In this document: positions 11,405 to 22,924 of the stretch, piece after piece
Layout: each line of letters starts with the position of its first letter
Position numbering within the stretch: the first letter of the stretch is position 1
Source of the DNA: Melitaea cinxia
Taxonomy: Eukaryota > Arthropoda > Insecta > Lepidoptera > Nymphalidae
Direction of reading: 5' to 3'
DNA length: 64,000 nt
Assembly: GCF_905220565.1 (NCBI RefSeq)
Contig: NC_059402.1
Coordinates: 6,449,501 to 6,513,500, forward strand
Program-made: the position numbers and the translations under genes
The notes under the pieces: model-generated
What the model was told of the DNA's origin: nothing
What the model saw: the letters and a program-made list of their open reading frames with translations, nothing else
The model's database searches: none

Positions 11405-12575
11405 ACATAGTTGTGTTTGCTCGCAAATGAAAAAAAACCGACTTCAATTACATTGACAAGTATCCGAGTAGAAATTTTTTCGTCTTCCTTAGAAGGACCG
11501 GACCAGGCATGCCTGATCAGGACTAGATAAGGCACGTAACGCAGATGATTGGTCTGGACCTGATCAAGATGAGATGAGATTTCCTGATCCGGTCCAGATC
11601 AGGAAATCTTATCTCATCCTGATCAGCCGGTTCGGTCCGGTCCTTTTAAAAAACATGAATGTATATTCTTGAAAAAATTGTTTAACAAAAAACAGCGAAT
11701 TGATATTGTAAATGTTACTTAACATAATTATTATGATATTTGTTTCCTTTTATTTTTTTCAGTGTATTATTTATTTGTGTTTTTACTTTAAATATTAATT
11801 ATTTTTATTTATTTTTATGTTATTAATTAATTATTATTATTATTAATTAAATTTTATTTATTAACTTGTAATAATTAACTACTAATTAACTATTTCCTAT
11901 TACTTACGACTGCTCCACTGTATAGAAATGAACTCCCTGCTAGACTGTCCTGATAACTGGATATATACTAAGTGCGCTTAAAAACATTAATAGCGCGATT
12001 CAGGCTCAGTTCGCGTAATTTTTTTCAGGCTATCCTGATCTGGACCGGACCGGGTCCTGATCCAGTATTTTACATCAGGCTATCCTTGTCTGGACCAGAC
12101 CTGGTCCTGATAGAGCTTGCCGGATCTGGCATGCCTCATTCTATCCTGATCCGGTCCAGATACATGATCTGGTTGAGCCTAACCTTTTTTCTAGTCGGGA
12201 TAACACAACGTAGGTAGATGAAAAAATAGTCAAGTAAATACGCTTTATCAAAGATTGCTCAAAAAGTACCTACTCGTTTCATCTCTATCAAATTAAACTA
12301 CATGGTAAGCACCAACTTTTGATCAAAAAAGAATCATCATAATCAGTACACCCAGTAAAAATTTAAAAAGTATAATACAACGTAGGTCGACGAAAAAGTA
12401 GTCAAATTAATACGTGATAAAACAAAAAGTGCTCTTCAGATCTCAATCAAATTTAAACGGGACTACATGACAAGCACTACCTTTCGATTAAAAAAGAGAA
12501 CAACACAACAAACATTAAATAAAATACAGTCTAATTGAAAATCTGCTATCTTTTGAAGTCAGTTAAAAAGGAAAG
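11405..12575 (+). repeat. Repeat family B, copy 3, carrying a palindrome-rich insert
   Basis: The family B head (GTTTGCTCGCAAATG at about 11414) breaks off at about 11470. It resumes at about 12190 (AACACAACGTAGGTAGATG) and continues to 'GAAGTCAGTTAAAAAGG' (about 12553). The insert is described separately. Confidence 0.65.
11485..12190. mobile_element. Foldback-like insert with repeated CCTGATCCGG motifs
   Basis: Both ends are rich in variants of CCTGATC(A/C)GG, CCGGACC and GGTCCAGATCAGG in both orientations (11490-11645 and 12025-12180). They are separated by an AT-rich core. Dense self-complementary GATC motifs suggest a foldback element or a palindromic minisatellite pair. It interrupts family B copy 3. 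No ORF of note was found. Confidence 0.5.
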
Positions 12576-12877
12576 TATTGTTTGGTTTTTAGTCCTCTAT
12601 ATATCAAATCTTAATACTCTGATCCTAATGCCATTCATAAGAAAATAGGAATTATCATTATTACGAATATAAGGGATAGGCTTGGACATAATGAATGGAT
12701 GACATGAAAGTTCCATTGTATGTAATGAAAGTCGATTTTTTTTTCAACAACACAATTGTTTCTTATTTTTTTTTGTGTGAAATAATGATTAAGTAAATAA
12801 ATAAGTTTATTTATGTATATACTATATTTATTATCGACTACTTTCTTCTATTCCTAATACAAATTTTTATTTACTAC

Positions 12878-13265
12878 ACTAGCTGACCCAGCCACGAATT
12901 ATTGTGGCTCATTAATTACAATTTATTAAAATATATGTAAATTCTATATTCAAACGCGCCATCTATAATCTAGAAATAGAAATACGGCGCCATCTACCGG
13001 ATATAAGTGCAACTTGAAGTCGCCATCTATTCGGATTTTATAGAACTAACCGATAAATACACACTAAAGTCGTACAATAAACATTTAATACAAATATTGA
13101 GATCAATAATTAAGTGATCAATAATTGAGATAAAAACTACACTATCTACATGTAGTTGGACCAAATTACAGATGCTTACAAAATTGGATAAAAATAGGTT
13201 CGGTAGTTTCGGAGTTTATCGCTAACATACATCGTGACACGAAATTTTTATCTATACAGATATAT
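12878..13265 (+). repeat. Interspersed repeat family C, copy 1
   Basis: It shares 'AGCTGACCCAGCCACG', 'CGCCATCTATTCGGATTTTA', 'TAGTTTCGGAGTTTATCGC' and 'ATCGTGACACGAAATTTTTA' with 47341-47735. It is non-coding and of unknown class. A SINE-tail remnant follows at about 13330-13410. Confidence 0.65.
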
Positions 13266-13419
13266 ATACATTGTGACAAAGTTTTACTTAAAATAGATTC
13301 TTTTATTCTATTCTTGTATAAAGTATGATGTTCGAGCCGATTGGCAGTGGAGCAGAGCGATGGATGAACTTCCAACCCTTCATATGGAGAAAGAGGCCTT
13401 TGCTCAGTAGTTAACCAAG

Positions 13420-14680
13420 TTATTGTGTAAATTTTTTAATTTTTGTTTTTTAAAAATGTGCCGATACTTTACTGAGCGAGTGGGAAAAAAGGTTTTGTTT
13501 CACTTTATAACTATATCTAACTTTAAAATAAAAGCGAAGTTGAGTCACAAATATTTTTTAAATAAATGTAGAGTTTCCCTTGAGGTCAAATGGAAGTGGA
13601 GCTACGTAGTCTTGACGTTCATTAAAGTGAATGTGTTTAATTGGACGGTAGTATTTGTTGAAAATAGAACTTTTTAACCCTGACCCAAATGCGATAGGGA
13701 TGCAAGACCTCGTAGCTGAGGTGAGAGTTATCACGACCTCGAAAATACAATGTCGTTAGGTTTCCAAGCATTTGATACACATATGTTCATAGAATTATCA
13801 AAATCATCACATTCAAAATGTTGATTGAATTAAAGACACTTCCATTTGATTATTTAATAAAGAATACTTATATGAAAATCTGAACGACCAAAACATAAAT
13901 CATTCAAACACCTTTCATCAGTGATTCTGAATAGATATGTACTTGTTCGTCGACAACTTCTTCATTTTAGAATTCCGTAACACTTATAAAGTCCGAACCA
14001 ATAATAGTAACTTAATAATATTGATGTTTATTAGGGATGTATTAGTAAATAATCGATTATTTTCGGTGAAAATTTTCGGGGGTCTTTGTAATTGTTTGAC
14101 CGGCCATTCAATAATTCCATAAAATAATTTTGAGTTAAGAGAAATATCCAGACTGACTTTTTTTTTGTTATCCATTCTTGTAAAAAAACGATAAATTTTT
14201 CACATCCCTAATTCGAATGCTCGGCTTGCACCGCCCCTCTCTGATGTCGCCCCGGGACATGGTACTTTTAGTCCAAGGTAAATACGCCCATGCTCTCGGA
14301 CTTAATACATACTATAATAGCGAAATTTAGGGTGATATGGCCGGTCGCTTAAGATGGCATAAGTCGAAAAAATTCGGGGACTTTCTAAAAGGTTATGTTT
14401 ATCGGCAGTAAGTATAATATTGATGCTTGTGAGTAATCGTACGTACTGCAGTTAGTCCTGCCGTAAAAAATATTTAAAAGGTAAGAATGGTAACGTTTAA
14501 ATGTTATGATTTGTTTAAAAGTTTTCAATGTCAAATGTTTTAATGTTTAAATGTTATAATTACTGTGATGATATCAAAGACTTTGTAGTGATTAATTTCA
14601 AAATTTATTCAATAAATAATTACAATTAAAGTAGACTTGTGTAGGCACTTCTCACACTCGTATTTTTTTTGGATTGTGTA
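13420..14680. other. No recognisable gene; possible small MITE at 14030-14212
   Basis: Short ORFs here have no recognisable motif. At 14030-14212 the ends read ATTAGGGATGT and ACATCCCTAAT, an 11-bp inverted pair like hAT-type MITE termini. I could not find a matching 8-bp target duplication, so this stays tentative. Confidence 0.35.
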
Positions 14681-14684
14681 TCTA

Positions 14685-14880
14685 TCGCCTTAACAGCGTC
14701 ACCGGGTGAGGTGGCCGGGTACTGAGACCCAGCCGTGAAAGAAGAAGGGAAGCCCTTTTAGAGGGCTCGTTATATTCGTTCGTCCTCAGGGCGTTTTCTA
14801 GCAAGGTCGCACCTCGGCTTTGAACGAATTCGGTTTAGAGGAACGGAGCCAAGGCAAATCTTTGGCACTTTTATACACAT
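14685..14880 (+). repeat. Interspersed repeat family D, copy 1
   Basis: It matches 58065-58235 through 'ACAGCGTCACCG', 'CCGTGAAAGAAGAAGG', 'GAGGGCTCG' and 'CACCTCGGCTT'. Probably a LINE or retrotransposon tail; the class is not certain. Confidence 0.55.
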
Positions 14881-15190
14881 ACATATATCATCGTGCTGAG
14901 CTAACAGAGTCAATTAGTCAAGACTACACCTTGATATGGCCTTGAGCACGTGTAATATATTTTCACAAAAAAAAAAACAGATTGTACGGAACTGTTTGTA
15001 CACGTACGATATTACAGGAAGAGTTAAGGTGCGAAATGACTTTACTCCACGAGTGCTGCTTTTACACTGGTTTATTCATGTTAATACACGTTAAATACAC
15101 GATGTATGAGAAACGCTTAGTAGACAAATTTAACATAAAAATATATATTGAAACAAATTTAATGTACAGAGTATGTATGTACTATGTATA

Positions 15191-16827
15191 TGTTACGCTC
15201 AAAGATCGAAAACGCTCATTGAGCGGAAAAATAGCTCACAACGCGATGCGGTCACAGTAAAACATCCACATAGCGAAATTCGTGTTATGGCTCTAATGAA
15301 AACGCGCACGACGCGTTGTGGCAATCAAAGAAAGACCAAATAGCGAAATTCGTGTCGTGGCTTACATGCTATTCGATCTCAACGCGTTGTGGCAATGAAG
15401 AAAAGCCATGACGCGTATGGAATACTATTTGATTACAACGCACACTACTTTCCGATATAGATCCTAGCCTAGGCTGGAAACGTTTTGGTAGATGTCCTTA
15501 AGAAATATTTTTCATTCTATAAAATCACGGCATAACGTGTTTCTCATTATCAAATATATTAAGTATATAATTATATAAATTAAAATGAAACGATATTTAT
15601 TATTTATTGAGATTACTTTATATTTAAAAAAATCAATGTATTAAGTAATAAATCACTGAACACAAAATATTCATATCATTTGTAAATTACTCATAATTCA
15701 CATAAAATGATAAGGGCTTTAATTTTATCATGACAATTAAAATTCTTTCAAGAAATAAAAATATTTAACACAAATGTTTATTGATCACCAATAAACAACA
15801 ACAATGTACCTATATTAGAAATAACTATAATTGTGAAAAATAAGTATTTGATTGCTATTTATTTTTACATGAACTATTACTGTGGCATTTTGAGTTGCAT
15901 TTTATATTCTTTTAGCGACACTTGCACTTTTTATCAATACAGTATCTTTTACAGTGGCACATTATAAACCCTTGCTTACTTCCAGACGATAACATAGATG
16001 CCGAGCGAAGTGTTAACGATGAAGTTGAGGGCATATAGCAAATGTTAATAAAGTTGGTTTCAGAAAGTGTAAATTCATTACGTGCATAAAGTCTATCGAG
16101 TGTACCTTCCTTGTTTCCTAACTGGAGCCCTGATGGATTAATGCTCATAACAACACACATAACATTCCTGGGTGCTGCACGTCCTCTATCAACTTCAGGA
16201 ACTCTAACTAAAACGTTAGTACCAATTTCAACAAAGGGAAATTTCAAATTAGACAATGAAACCATTTTGTTTGCCTGTTCCTGTAGACCTAATTTAGCAC
16301 ATTCTCTTTCAACGTTTATGCTTTTCTTTCTGAAACAGAGCTTACAAGTTACATTTGCTCTCTTTACTTTTTCTGTAGTCATAATGAAACTGCGATCAGT
16401 GCTTGTTTTCACAAACTCACGTAATTTATCGTAAAACAATTCTTTTTTATTCGTCATAATTAGCGCTGACATTAAAATTCACTCTCATAAACAGAAAAGA
16501 AATGAATAAAACTGAGGTTTCAATGCGTCTTTGCACCCGAGCCGACACCGAAAAGCTACAACCTGTCCGTCGTGATATGGTTAACACAATGAATGCTCAG
16601 AACGCGTCATGGCTTTTCTTCATTGCCACAACGCGTTGAGATCGAATAGCATGTAAGCCACGACACGAATTTCGCTATTTGGTCTTTCTTTGATTGCCAC
16701 AACGCGTCGTGCGCGTTTTCATTGGAGCCATAACACGAATTTCGCTATGTGGATGTTTTACTGTGACCACATCGCGTTGTGAGCTATTTTTCCGCTCAAT
16801 GAGCGTTTTCGATCTTTGAGCGTAACA
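15191..16827 (-). mobile_element. Ginger-type DNA transposon, non-autonomous, young
   Basis: Perfectly bounded element. Its termini are TGTTACGC and GCGTAACA, its TIRs are 226 bp (15191-15416 and 16602-16827) with two mismatches that I count, and it is flanked by TATA on both sides (15187-15190 and 16828-16831), a 4-bp target duplication. TGT/ACA ends and 4-bp duplications are typical of Ginger elements, whose integrase-like transposase is related to Gypsy integrases. Each arm carries internal motif repeats such as TAGCGAAATTCGTG (twice) and ACGCGTTGTGGCAAT (twice), possible transposase-binding sites. The inside keeps only the 3' part of the transposase gene on the minus strand. Confidence 0.88.
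15912..16472 (-). pseudogene. C-terminal remnant of a Ginger/KRBA2-like integrase-type transposase
   Basis: This 186-aa frame resembles the C-terminal region shared by KRBA2/SCAND3-like domesticated proteins and Ginger transposases. A Cys pair (TCKLC) is followed by the 'FPFVEIGTNVLVRVPEVDRG' module, then 'LYARNEF', and at the end a cysteine-rich tail (CHCKRYCIDKKCKC). The catalytic DDE integrase core, which would lie upstream, is missing. The tail is interrupted by a TAA (15914-15912). The next codons in the same frame continue the cysteine pattern (KCNSKCH), so the stop looks like a nonsense mutation. The remnant can contribute no catalytic activity. Confidence 0.75.
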
Positions 16828-17074
16828 TATATACTCTGTACATACTGCCCACTCCAAAAAGAAAATAAGAGCAGATACGGATTAAAATAAAATAAAATAG
16901 ATACATATTAAATTTCAAATATCGGTTACAGTATTAATTAAATTTTGTTGAACACTCGTAATATTTGATATAATTATTTAAGCAGATAAAAAAGAATATA
17001 AAATATACAATGCATTTCTATTATGTAACTGAACATCATTCAATTCTAATATAATCTTGAATAATCAAAACAAA

Positions 17075-17425
17075 TCAATCAATATGTTTGTTCATTATGT
17101 ATTCATTTCTACGTAAAATATTAGACTGTGCTTCTATAACACTAGTCTGGTTTTTTAACAATATTTGTAAGTGACTTTCGTTGATTATAATTTTCTCAAT
17201 GTCTTTCTCGTATTGTTTTAAGAACCTGTCATCGAGTACACCAAATAAGCTGTTTGCTAAATAACCACTGCCATTAACCAAACCTCTTTTTAGCCTACGA
17301 TTTTTATTGTGAATCATAAGAATATCGTTGTAGTGATTTATTTCTGATAACTCATGTTCTAATTGGAATTGGATACCTTTGTGCTGTGGTACTAACTCTA
17401 AATCGTTTGTTATTTTGACTGACAT
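17075..17425 (-). pseudogene. Fragment of an insect envelope-fusion (F-protein-like) gene
   Basis: The frame encodes 116 aa. A basic furin-like site (RRLKRG) is followed by a glycine/hydrophobic stretch, then 'SLFGVLDDRF' and a helical segment with 'LLKNQTSV'. This order is typical of baculovirus F-like envelope proteins and of errantiviral or endogenous insect copies. The signal peptide, most of the F2 part, the remaining ectodomain and the membrane anchor are missing. It starts at a Met a little before the cleavage site and stops soon after the heptad region. No LTR, gag or pol was recognised nearby. I read it as a decayed insertion relic 250 bp from the Ginger element. Confidence 0.6.
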
Positions 17426-17439
17426 ATTTATTTACGCTC

Positions 17440-18690
17440 TCTAGGCCTGGCCAATAGAATCTAAATACAATAAGTTATAATAAACGCTAATATTTACAAT
17501 AATAGTAAACGCTAATATATATTAATATAATAAATAAGAAAAATTGTAAGATGCGTGTATAGAAGATGTAGTAAAAAGAAATAGCATTAAAAGTGTTACT
17601 ATAAAATTAAAAAAAAAAACGATTCCGTGAGGAGGCAGTGCACACTACGTTACGTTTTCGTTAATACGGCGGTGACGTCACGAGCTGCGGCTTAGTCGTC
17701 AGGGGATGGCGCCTTCGGTTTACGTAGACTAAGTTTGCCGTGACTTATTTAGATGGGACTTTCATTTTGCTTCGTCATGTAATTAGGAAAAAACGTACTA
17801 AACTATTTTCTAAAACCATTACTGTGCAACTCAGTCAACTAACACCGAAGCGGCGCCAAACGATGTCGTTTCATTTGATTTTACATTGTCTCTTAAATTA
17901 TGCGTGTAAATTAAATACTATAAAAGACTAATCTTCATAAATTTGAAAAAAAAAAACTCATTCGTACGGATTCATATACCTGGCTAATAATAATGCAAAA
18001 AAAACATTTAAATGTTTTTATGATCATTATTTCGTATATATGCTTGCCATTGTGTATATCGACGCTAGAAAGCAAACAGGTAGTAATCCACAAAAGTACA
18101 ATTGTTCACCAGAGCAGAAAAACTTTTTGTTTTTTTTAATTTTAATCATAACTTGCGTTATTATGGACCTAGAGTTGCCATTTTTTGACACTATATTTAT
18201 GATTTTTTGCTAAATAGCTTATCTTAAATGGATTTAACCTAAAGTTTATTTAAAATAATATTTTGTGGGTTACGACATTTGACAATATATTTTACAATCC
18301 ATTAAAACGTAGTAACTGAAGTAAGTAAACGTATGGAACGACAAAAATCGCACTTTTTTTTGGAAAGCAAAAATGTGGTAACCATCATTACTTTAGGTAA
18401 CATCACCTATAAAAACCTCATAATAATGAACAATGTTTGATATTTTGTCATCAGTACGTAGTAACTAGTATTATTTTGCATAACCCGAAAAATCTAATTG
18501 TAGTAAAGGTAAATCAATTGAACTGAGGTTGCTAAACAGCCTGCAGTAAGAGTCAAAGAAATATAACGTATATAATAGAAATAAATGTACTTTTGATATT
18601 ATGTTTATGTAAAAAAATCAGAAAGTATTTTTAACATATTGTTTCGTTTTTTAGACCATAATTTGACCAATTGAATTTAAGATTAAGATT
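17440..18690. other. No recognisable gene; a GC-richer patch at 17620-17735
   Basis: 17620-17735 (GGCGGTGACGTCACGAGC and flanks) is richer in GC and includes a TGACGTCA palindrome. The rest is AT-rich. A stretch at 18057-18095 is similar in inverted orientation to 21058-21095 (TCGACGCTAGAAAGCAAAC), so both belong to one unidentified repeat. Confidence 0.4.
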
Positions 18691-18702
18691 GATTATTTAA
18701 GT

Positions 18703-19050
18703 GCTGTGTGGCTACGGCACTGTGCTGTGTGGCTACGGCACTAAAGAATTTAGCCACCCCCTCTCTTCCCGTGGGTGTCGTAAGAGGCGACTAAGGGATA
18801 ACAAGGTTCCACAACCATCTTGGAACTTAAGAAGCCGACCGATGGTGGGATAACCATCCAACCGCTGGCTTTGAAATACACAGGCCGAAAACGGGCAGCA
18901 GCGTCCTCGGTGCAACAAAGCCAGTACTGCGGTCACCAACCCGCCTGCCCAGCGTGGTGACTATGGGCAAAACACATGAGTTCACGTTATTTTTGGCGTA
19001 AACTTGTGGAGGCCTATGTCCAGCAGTGGACTGTATAGGCTGTAATGATG
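18703..19050 (+). mobile_element. SINE with RTE-type 3' tail, full-length copy
   Basis: It begins with a doubled 'GTGCTGTGTGGCTACGGCAC', has 'CCCTCTCTTCCCGTGGGTGT' and 'GTAAGAGGCGACTAAGGGAT', and ends with 'GAGGCCTATGTCCAGCAGTG'. That ending is the same as the 3' end of the RTE LINE copies at 37395 and 57571. Other copies lie at 25245-25530 and 7950-8122 and, reversed, at 47577-47682. Confidence 0.75.
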
Positions 19051-19489
19051 AATTTAAGTATACAAATCAGTTTAATTTAATATTTGAAAAAAAAATTACA
19101 ATAAGCCCTAAACAAAACATGATGTACCTTCTTGCACTAATCGAAATTAAAACAATCATTATTACGTATTAATCCATAAAACATTAACAATCAACAGTTT
19201 CTGTCATAACATATAAGTATAAATAAAAAACAATTTTTGTTATAATAAACCCTACAAACCTTTAAAAATAATCAGTACTTTCTTTAGCTTCAATAAACTA
19301 AAAATAATTACTTTAACAATCGTCTTCAACATCGGTGTCAGGTAAACAATCTTTGACTTTTGCGCTGGTCTTAAAATCTAAATATTCTTTTGCGAAAGCG
19401 AATCTTTTCGGAATTACCAGTTTTTCTACAATTTTTTTTAAATCTGCATATTTCTTTTGACAAATTGGCAACTTTGAAGAGTACAACTT

Positions 19490-19893
19490 CTGTTTTGGGG
19501 TCACAAAGGGGTGGGGTTTTATGAGAAACGACCCCTAAGGGGATAAAACGGGGGTTGGAAGTTTGTATGAAAGTCCTATGTTTTTGATGTAAGAGACTTG
19601 AAATTTCAAATGTAAGCTCTATAGATGGTGAAAAGGTGTCCAAATAATGTATCTTTAGAAATCAACCCCTTTTTGGGGTTAAAACGGGGGATCGTAGGTT
19701 TACTCACTCATCACGAAATCTCCGAAACTATAACACCTACAAACTTGAAATTTGGCAAATAGGTTTTGTATAGGACGTAAAAGATAAAACGGGGGTCGGA
19801 AGTTTGTATGAAAGGCCTATGTTTTTAAAGTAAGAGACGAAATTTAAAATGTATGCTCTATAGATGGTGAAAAGGAGTCCAAATAATGTATCG
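19490..19893 (+). repeat. Direct dimer of a ~105-bp repeat
   Basis: 19546-19651 and 19787-19893 are near-identical (GGAAGTTTGTATGAAAG, 'CTCTATAGATGGTGAAAAGG', 'GTCCAAATAATGTATC') and lie about 241 bp apart. The short minus-strand ORFs in this area come from the repeat and are not genes. The Helitron is inserted directly after the second unit. Confidence 0.65.
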
Positions 19894-19896
19894 TAA

Positions 19897-20575
19897 TCTA
19901 CATATATATATAAAAGAGAAGGGTCACTGACTCACTCATCACGAGAACTCAAAAACCGCTGGATGGTACATCCATCCAGGATGGACAAAGATAAAATTTA
20001 GCAGGGAGGTAGATTATAGTTAGTAAACGTCCGATAAGAACGGATTTTTTGATATTCCACTGCTAAGGGCGTTTGATTGGGATTAATAGTTTGTATGAAA
20101 CATATACAGCAGCTATAAGTTCGCCTGCTAGGTTATTTATACTGCAGCCTGAAAATAAAACTAAAAATGTGGTGTATAGAGAGGTTTTATAAAAATAACT
20201 AATAAATTATACTAAATTGTGCGTTAGAAAAAGTTACTCAGAGTGATAAGCATTTCAAGTGACTGAAATAAAAAAATAATTTGCTCAAACATCTTGATTG
20301 TAATGTACCTATATCTCCATAACCACGCGAACGTAGTCACGGGCAACAGTTAGTGTATTATAACAATAAGTCCCCAAAAGTGTATGTGATCGATTCCCTC
20401 AAAATTTACTGAACGGCTTTTCATGCGGTTTTACCAATGGAGAGAGGGCTTCAAGAGGAAGGTTTACGGAACGCCTAAGCCGATTTTGATGAGATTTTGA
20501 GTTTCACTGGAAGTTTGCCGGGAAAACTTTGTGACTCACTGATTTAAACGCGGACGAAGCCGCGGGCACAGCTAG
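19897..20575 (+). mobile_element. Non-autonomous Helitron, both ends intact
   Basis: The 5' end is TCTACATATATATATAAAAG. The 3' end is a GC hairpin (CGCGG-ACGAAG-CCGCG) followed by GGCACAG and CTAG. The element sits between A (19896) and T (20576), the standard Helitron target, with no duplication. The 679-bp body has no Rep/helicase frame. Such elements move by rolling-circle transposition using proteins made elsewhere. Confidence 0.85.
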
Positions 20576-20579
20576 TTTA

Positions 20580-21350
20580 GTATATATGCGTTGTGTTGAA
20601 ACTAAAATCTTTAGTAGTGTTGTGAAACAAAGTTACTTGTTTCATTGAATCCTTGTAAATGGTGTAAACAAAGTGAAAAACTAAAATAAACCGTGTAAAG
20701 CGTTATAAGCATCACAATATAAAAAAATATCACCTACTAAAAGCTATTAAACGCAAGTGATCTTAATTTTACGAGCAGCAAAACTGTAGTAACCCGCATT
20801 AGATATGGAATTATTGATGTTGTAACTTTTAGATTAGTTTTTTTTGTAGAAAACAAATTGTCGTAAGACACAGAGTAAGAAATAATACCTGTTTTTTTGT
20901 TATTTACATCGTTTTATTGGTGCAAGAATGAAAAAAATATGGCTTTTTTGAAAATCCTATATTTTTTATTATCAGTCGTACAGTTACTTGACATATACCA
21001 TTCGACGCGTAATTTTTTTCTTATTCTAATGACGCAATAAAAAAATATTTCGATGGGTGTTGGTTACTACGTGTTTGCTTTCTCGCGTCGATATATAAAA
21101 CCATCTTGAAACTGACTAAAATGCAATAAGATATATAAGACTGCTTTTTAATCATTTTATTTATGATGTCAGCTCTACAAACATGTATTATGCTAGAGAC
21201 ATTTTTCAAAGTCAATAATCTCATATTATTTTCCAAATAACAAACTGCAGCAAACACAATAACAAACAAAAGTAAAGGGACCAAAACAATGTAGACACTT
21301 ATTAAGTTTCACTTAGAATTTTCTCATATTACCTATATATCGAGTAGACG
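20580..21350. other. No recognisable gene
   Basis: AT-rich. A minus-strand chance frame at 21021-21284 overlaps the repeat fragment at 21058-21095 that has an inverted partner at 18057-18095. Confidence 0.4.
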
Positions 21351-21359
21351 AGAAACTCT

Positions 21360-21826
21360 ATCTGCGGGAAAAGTGCCAGATGAGAAGGCGCGAAGCTACG
21401 TCACTTGCCGAGTCCATTAATTATTTTAGTGAATTCAATTTTATAATCAGAGCAGTAAAGAAGAAAATTCCCAATTTTAGTCTTTTCTATGTATACGTGA
21501 ACGAAGTACGAACCTTATTCCTTGGAATTAGGATCAGTTTTAGAAACGTTGTTTTGAGAGAAAGCACTTTACGGTCGTGTGGCGGCTTGGATGACGCAGA
21601 TGATGCCGTGCTCACAGCTAGCAGGAGCACCTAAGCGACGCGACTGCCAGTCGAGTTTTATACGCTCCCTGGCAAAGACTACAACCAGTGCTCATTTGCC
21701 GTTAAAACAACTTCAACACTTACGCGACTGCATTTCGTTCCTATGTAACGAAAGTTTAAATTAACTATCAATGACAACAAACAGTTTTTAGCAGTTTAAT
21801 ATAATTCGGTGCGATCCATTTTGAAA
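21360..21826 (+). promoter_or_regulatory. Possible promoter and non-coding first exon of the carboxypeptidase gene
   Basis: The region is less AT-rich than its surroundings and ends in a strong donor (TTTTGAAA|GTAAGTG at 21826/21827). The carboxypeptidase ATG at 28601 follows immediately after an acceptor (AACTTTCTAG), so its leader must come from an upstream exon. This is the best donor of the right strand that I see. The start of transcription and the linkage are inferred. Confidence 0.35.
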
Positions 21827-22285
21827 GTAAGTGCTCGTTCTATCAATTTAATTGTTATAAAAAATATATTTTATGTCACATTGTTTCTTATCCCAGATCT
21901 CTTATTAACTTTTTACAAATTTTTACATATATACGAAACCTAAGTTCCGTGTTAATTAGGTGCTTGTGTAAAGTGGTTTTCCTTAACCTGTCTTCCAACC
22001 TTGGAAAAATATCAGATATATTTAGTTGCCGTTAAAAGTTATTAATCTGCAAATTGTTCTACTTTCGTTTATATTTTATAACACATAATACCGCTCAAAA
22101 GTTGTCTCCTAATCAGTGAAATGTGCATAGAAGTGGAAGATTTTTTTTATTATTTATTACAAGCTTACGGTTTACTATTAGGTACACGCTAAAATATATA
22201 GTGCACTTTACGATAGATGCATAGTAGGCAGTCAGTGTTATTTATACCTACATACTTACATATGTATTTATAGTTCGATACTTTC

Positions 22286-22364
22286 ACTGATTAAAAAGTG
22301 TACTGAATATCCGATGAATGTAAAAATTACATAAATCGAATATTCAGTACACTTTTTAATCAGT
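22286..22364. other. Near-perfect 79-nt hairpin
   Basis: Arms 22286-22315 and 22335-22364 pair at 29 of 30 positions (one C/T difference) around a 19-nt loop. The size fits a microRNA or small hairpin-RNA precursor. It could equally be a tiny palindromic MITE. It lies in the putative first intron of the carboxypeptidase gene. Confidence 0.6.
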
Positions 22365-22924
22365 ATCAAAACATGAAACGTAAATATTTGCTTATTCCAC
22401 ACTGTTTTGAATAAAAAATTGTATAAATTAAATACAATATCAAAATTAAGCAACCTATATAATATATTACCTATATAAATAAAAATGAATGTTGCTAAGC
22501 GCATAACTCGAGAAAGACTCGACCAATTCGGCTTGTTTTTTTTTTTTTTTGTATGCTTCTTAAGGTCCACGGAAGGTTTTAATAATAATAAAAAACAAAT
22601 TAAAAATTAAAAAAAAAACTTTTAACTTTTGATAGAATGAAGTCTGTCCGAGCAGCTGTTATGGATATATTTTTAAATAGAGTTCTATTTGATGAATGAC
22701 GATACAAATAGACTTAAACAGCGGCACATAGAATAGGCCAGTAGGACCTGTTTATCCTCAATTTAAAAGCTGGATATATTAGGTCTTTACCTATAAAATT
22801 GCCGTTTCGTCGTATTGGCTATTTCAAAACTTTAAAAAAAATCGCTAAATACTCGAATTTCAAATTATTTTTATTTTACAAATATAGAACTATTTTTGTA
22901 TATATATACATATATATGCTATTC

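Noticed and set aside
13423..13677. 84-aa plus-strand ORF
   Set aside because: AT-rich, Phe/Lys-biased chance frame without motif or splice context.
14030..14212. hAT-type MITE
   Set aside because: An 11-bp inverted pair exists, but no 8-bp target duplication was found. Kept only as a tentative note.
21380..21764. Plus-strand ORFs of 84 and 61 aa at the putative promoter
   Set aside because: They overlap in different frames and have no motif; the region is better explained as leader and promoter.
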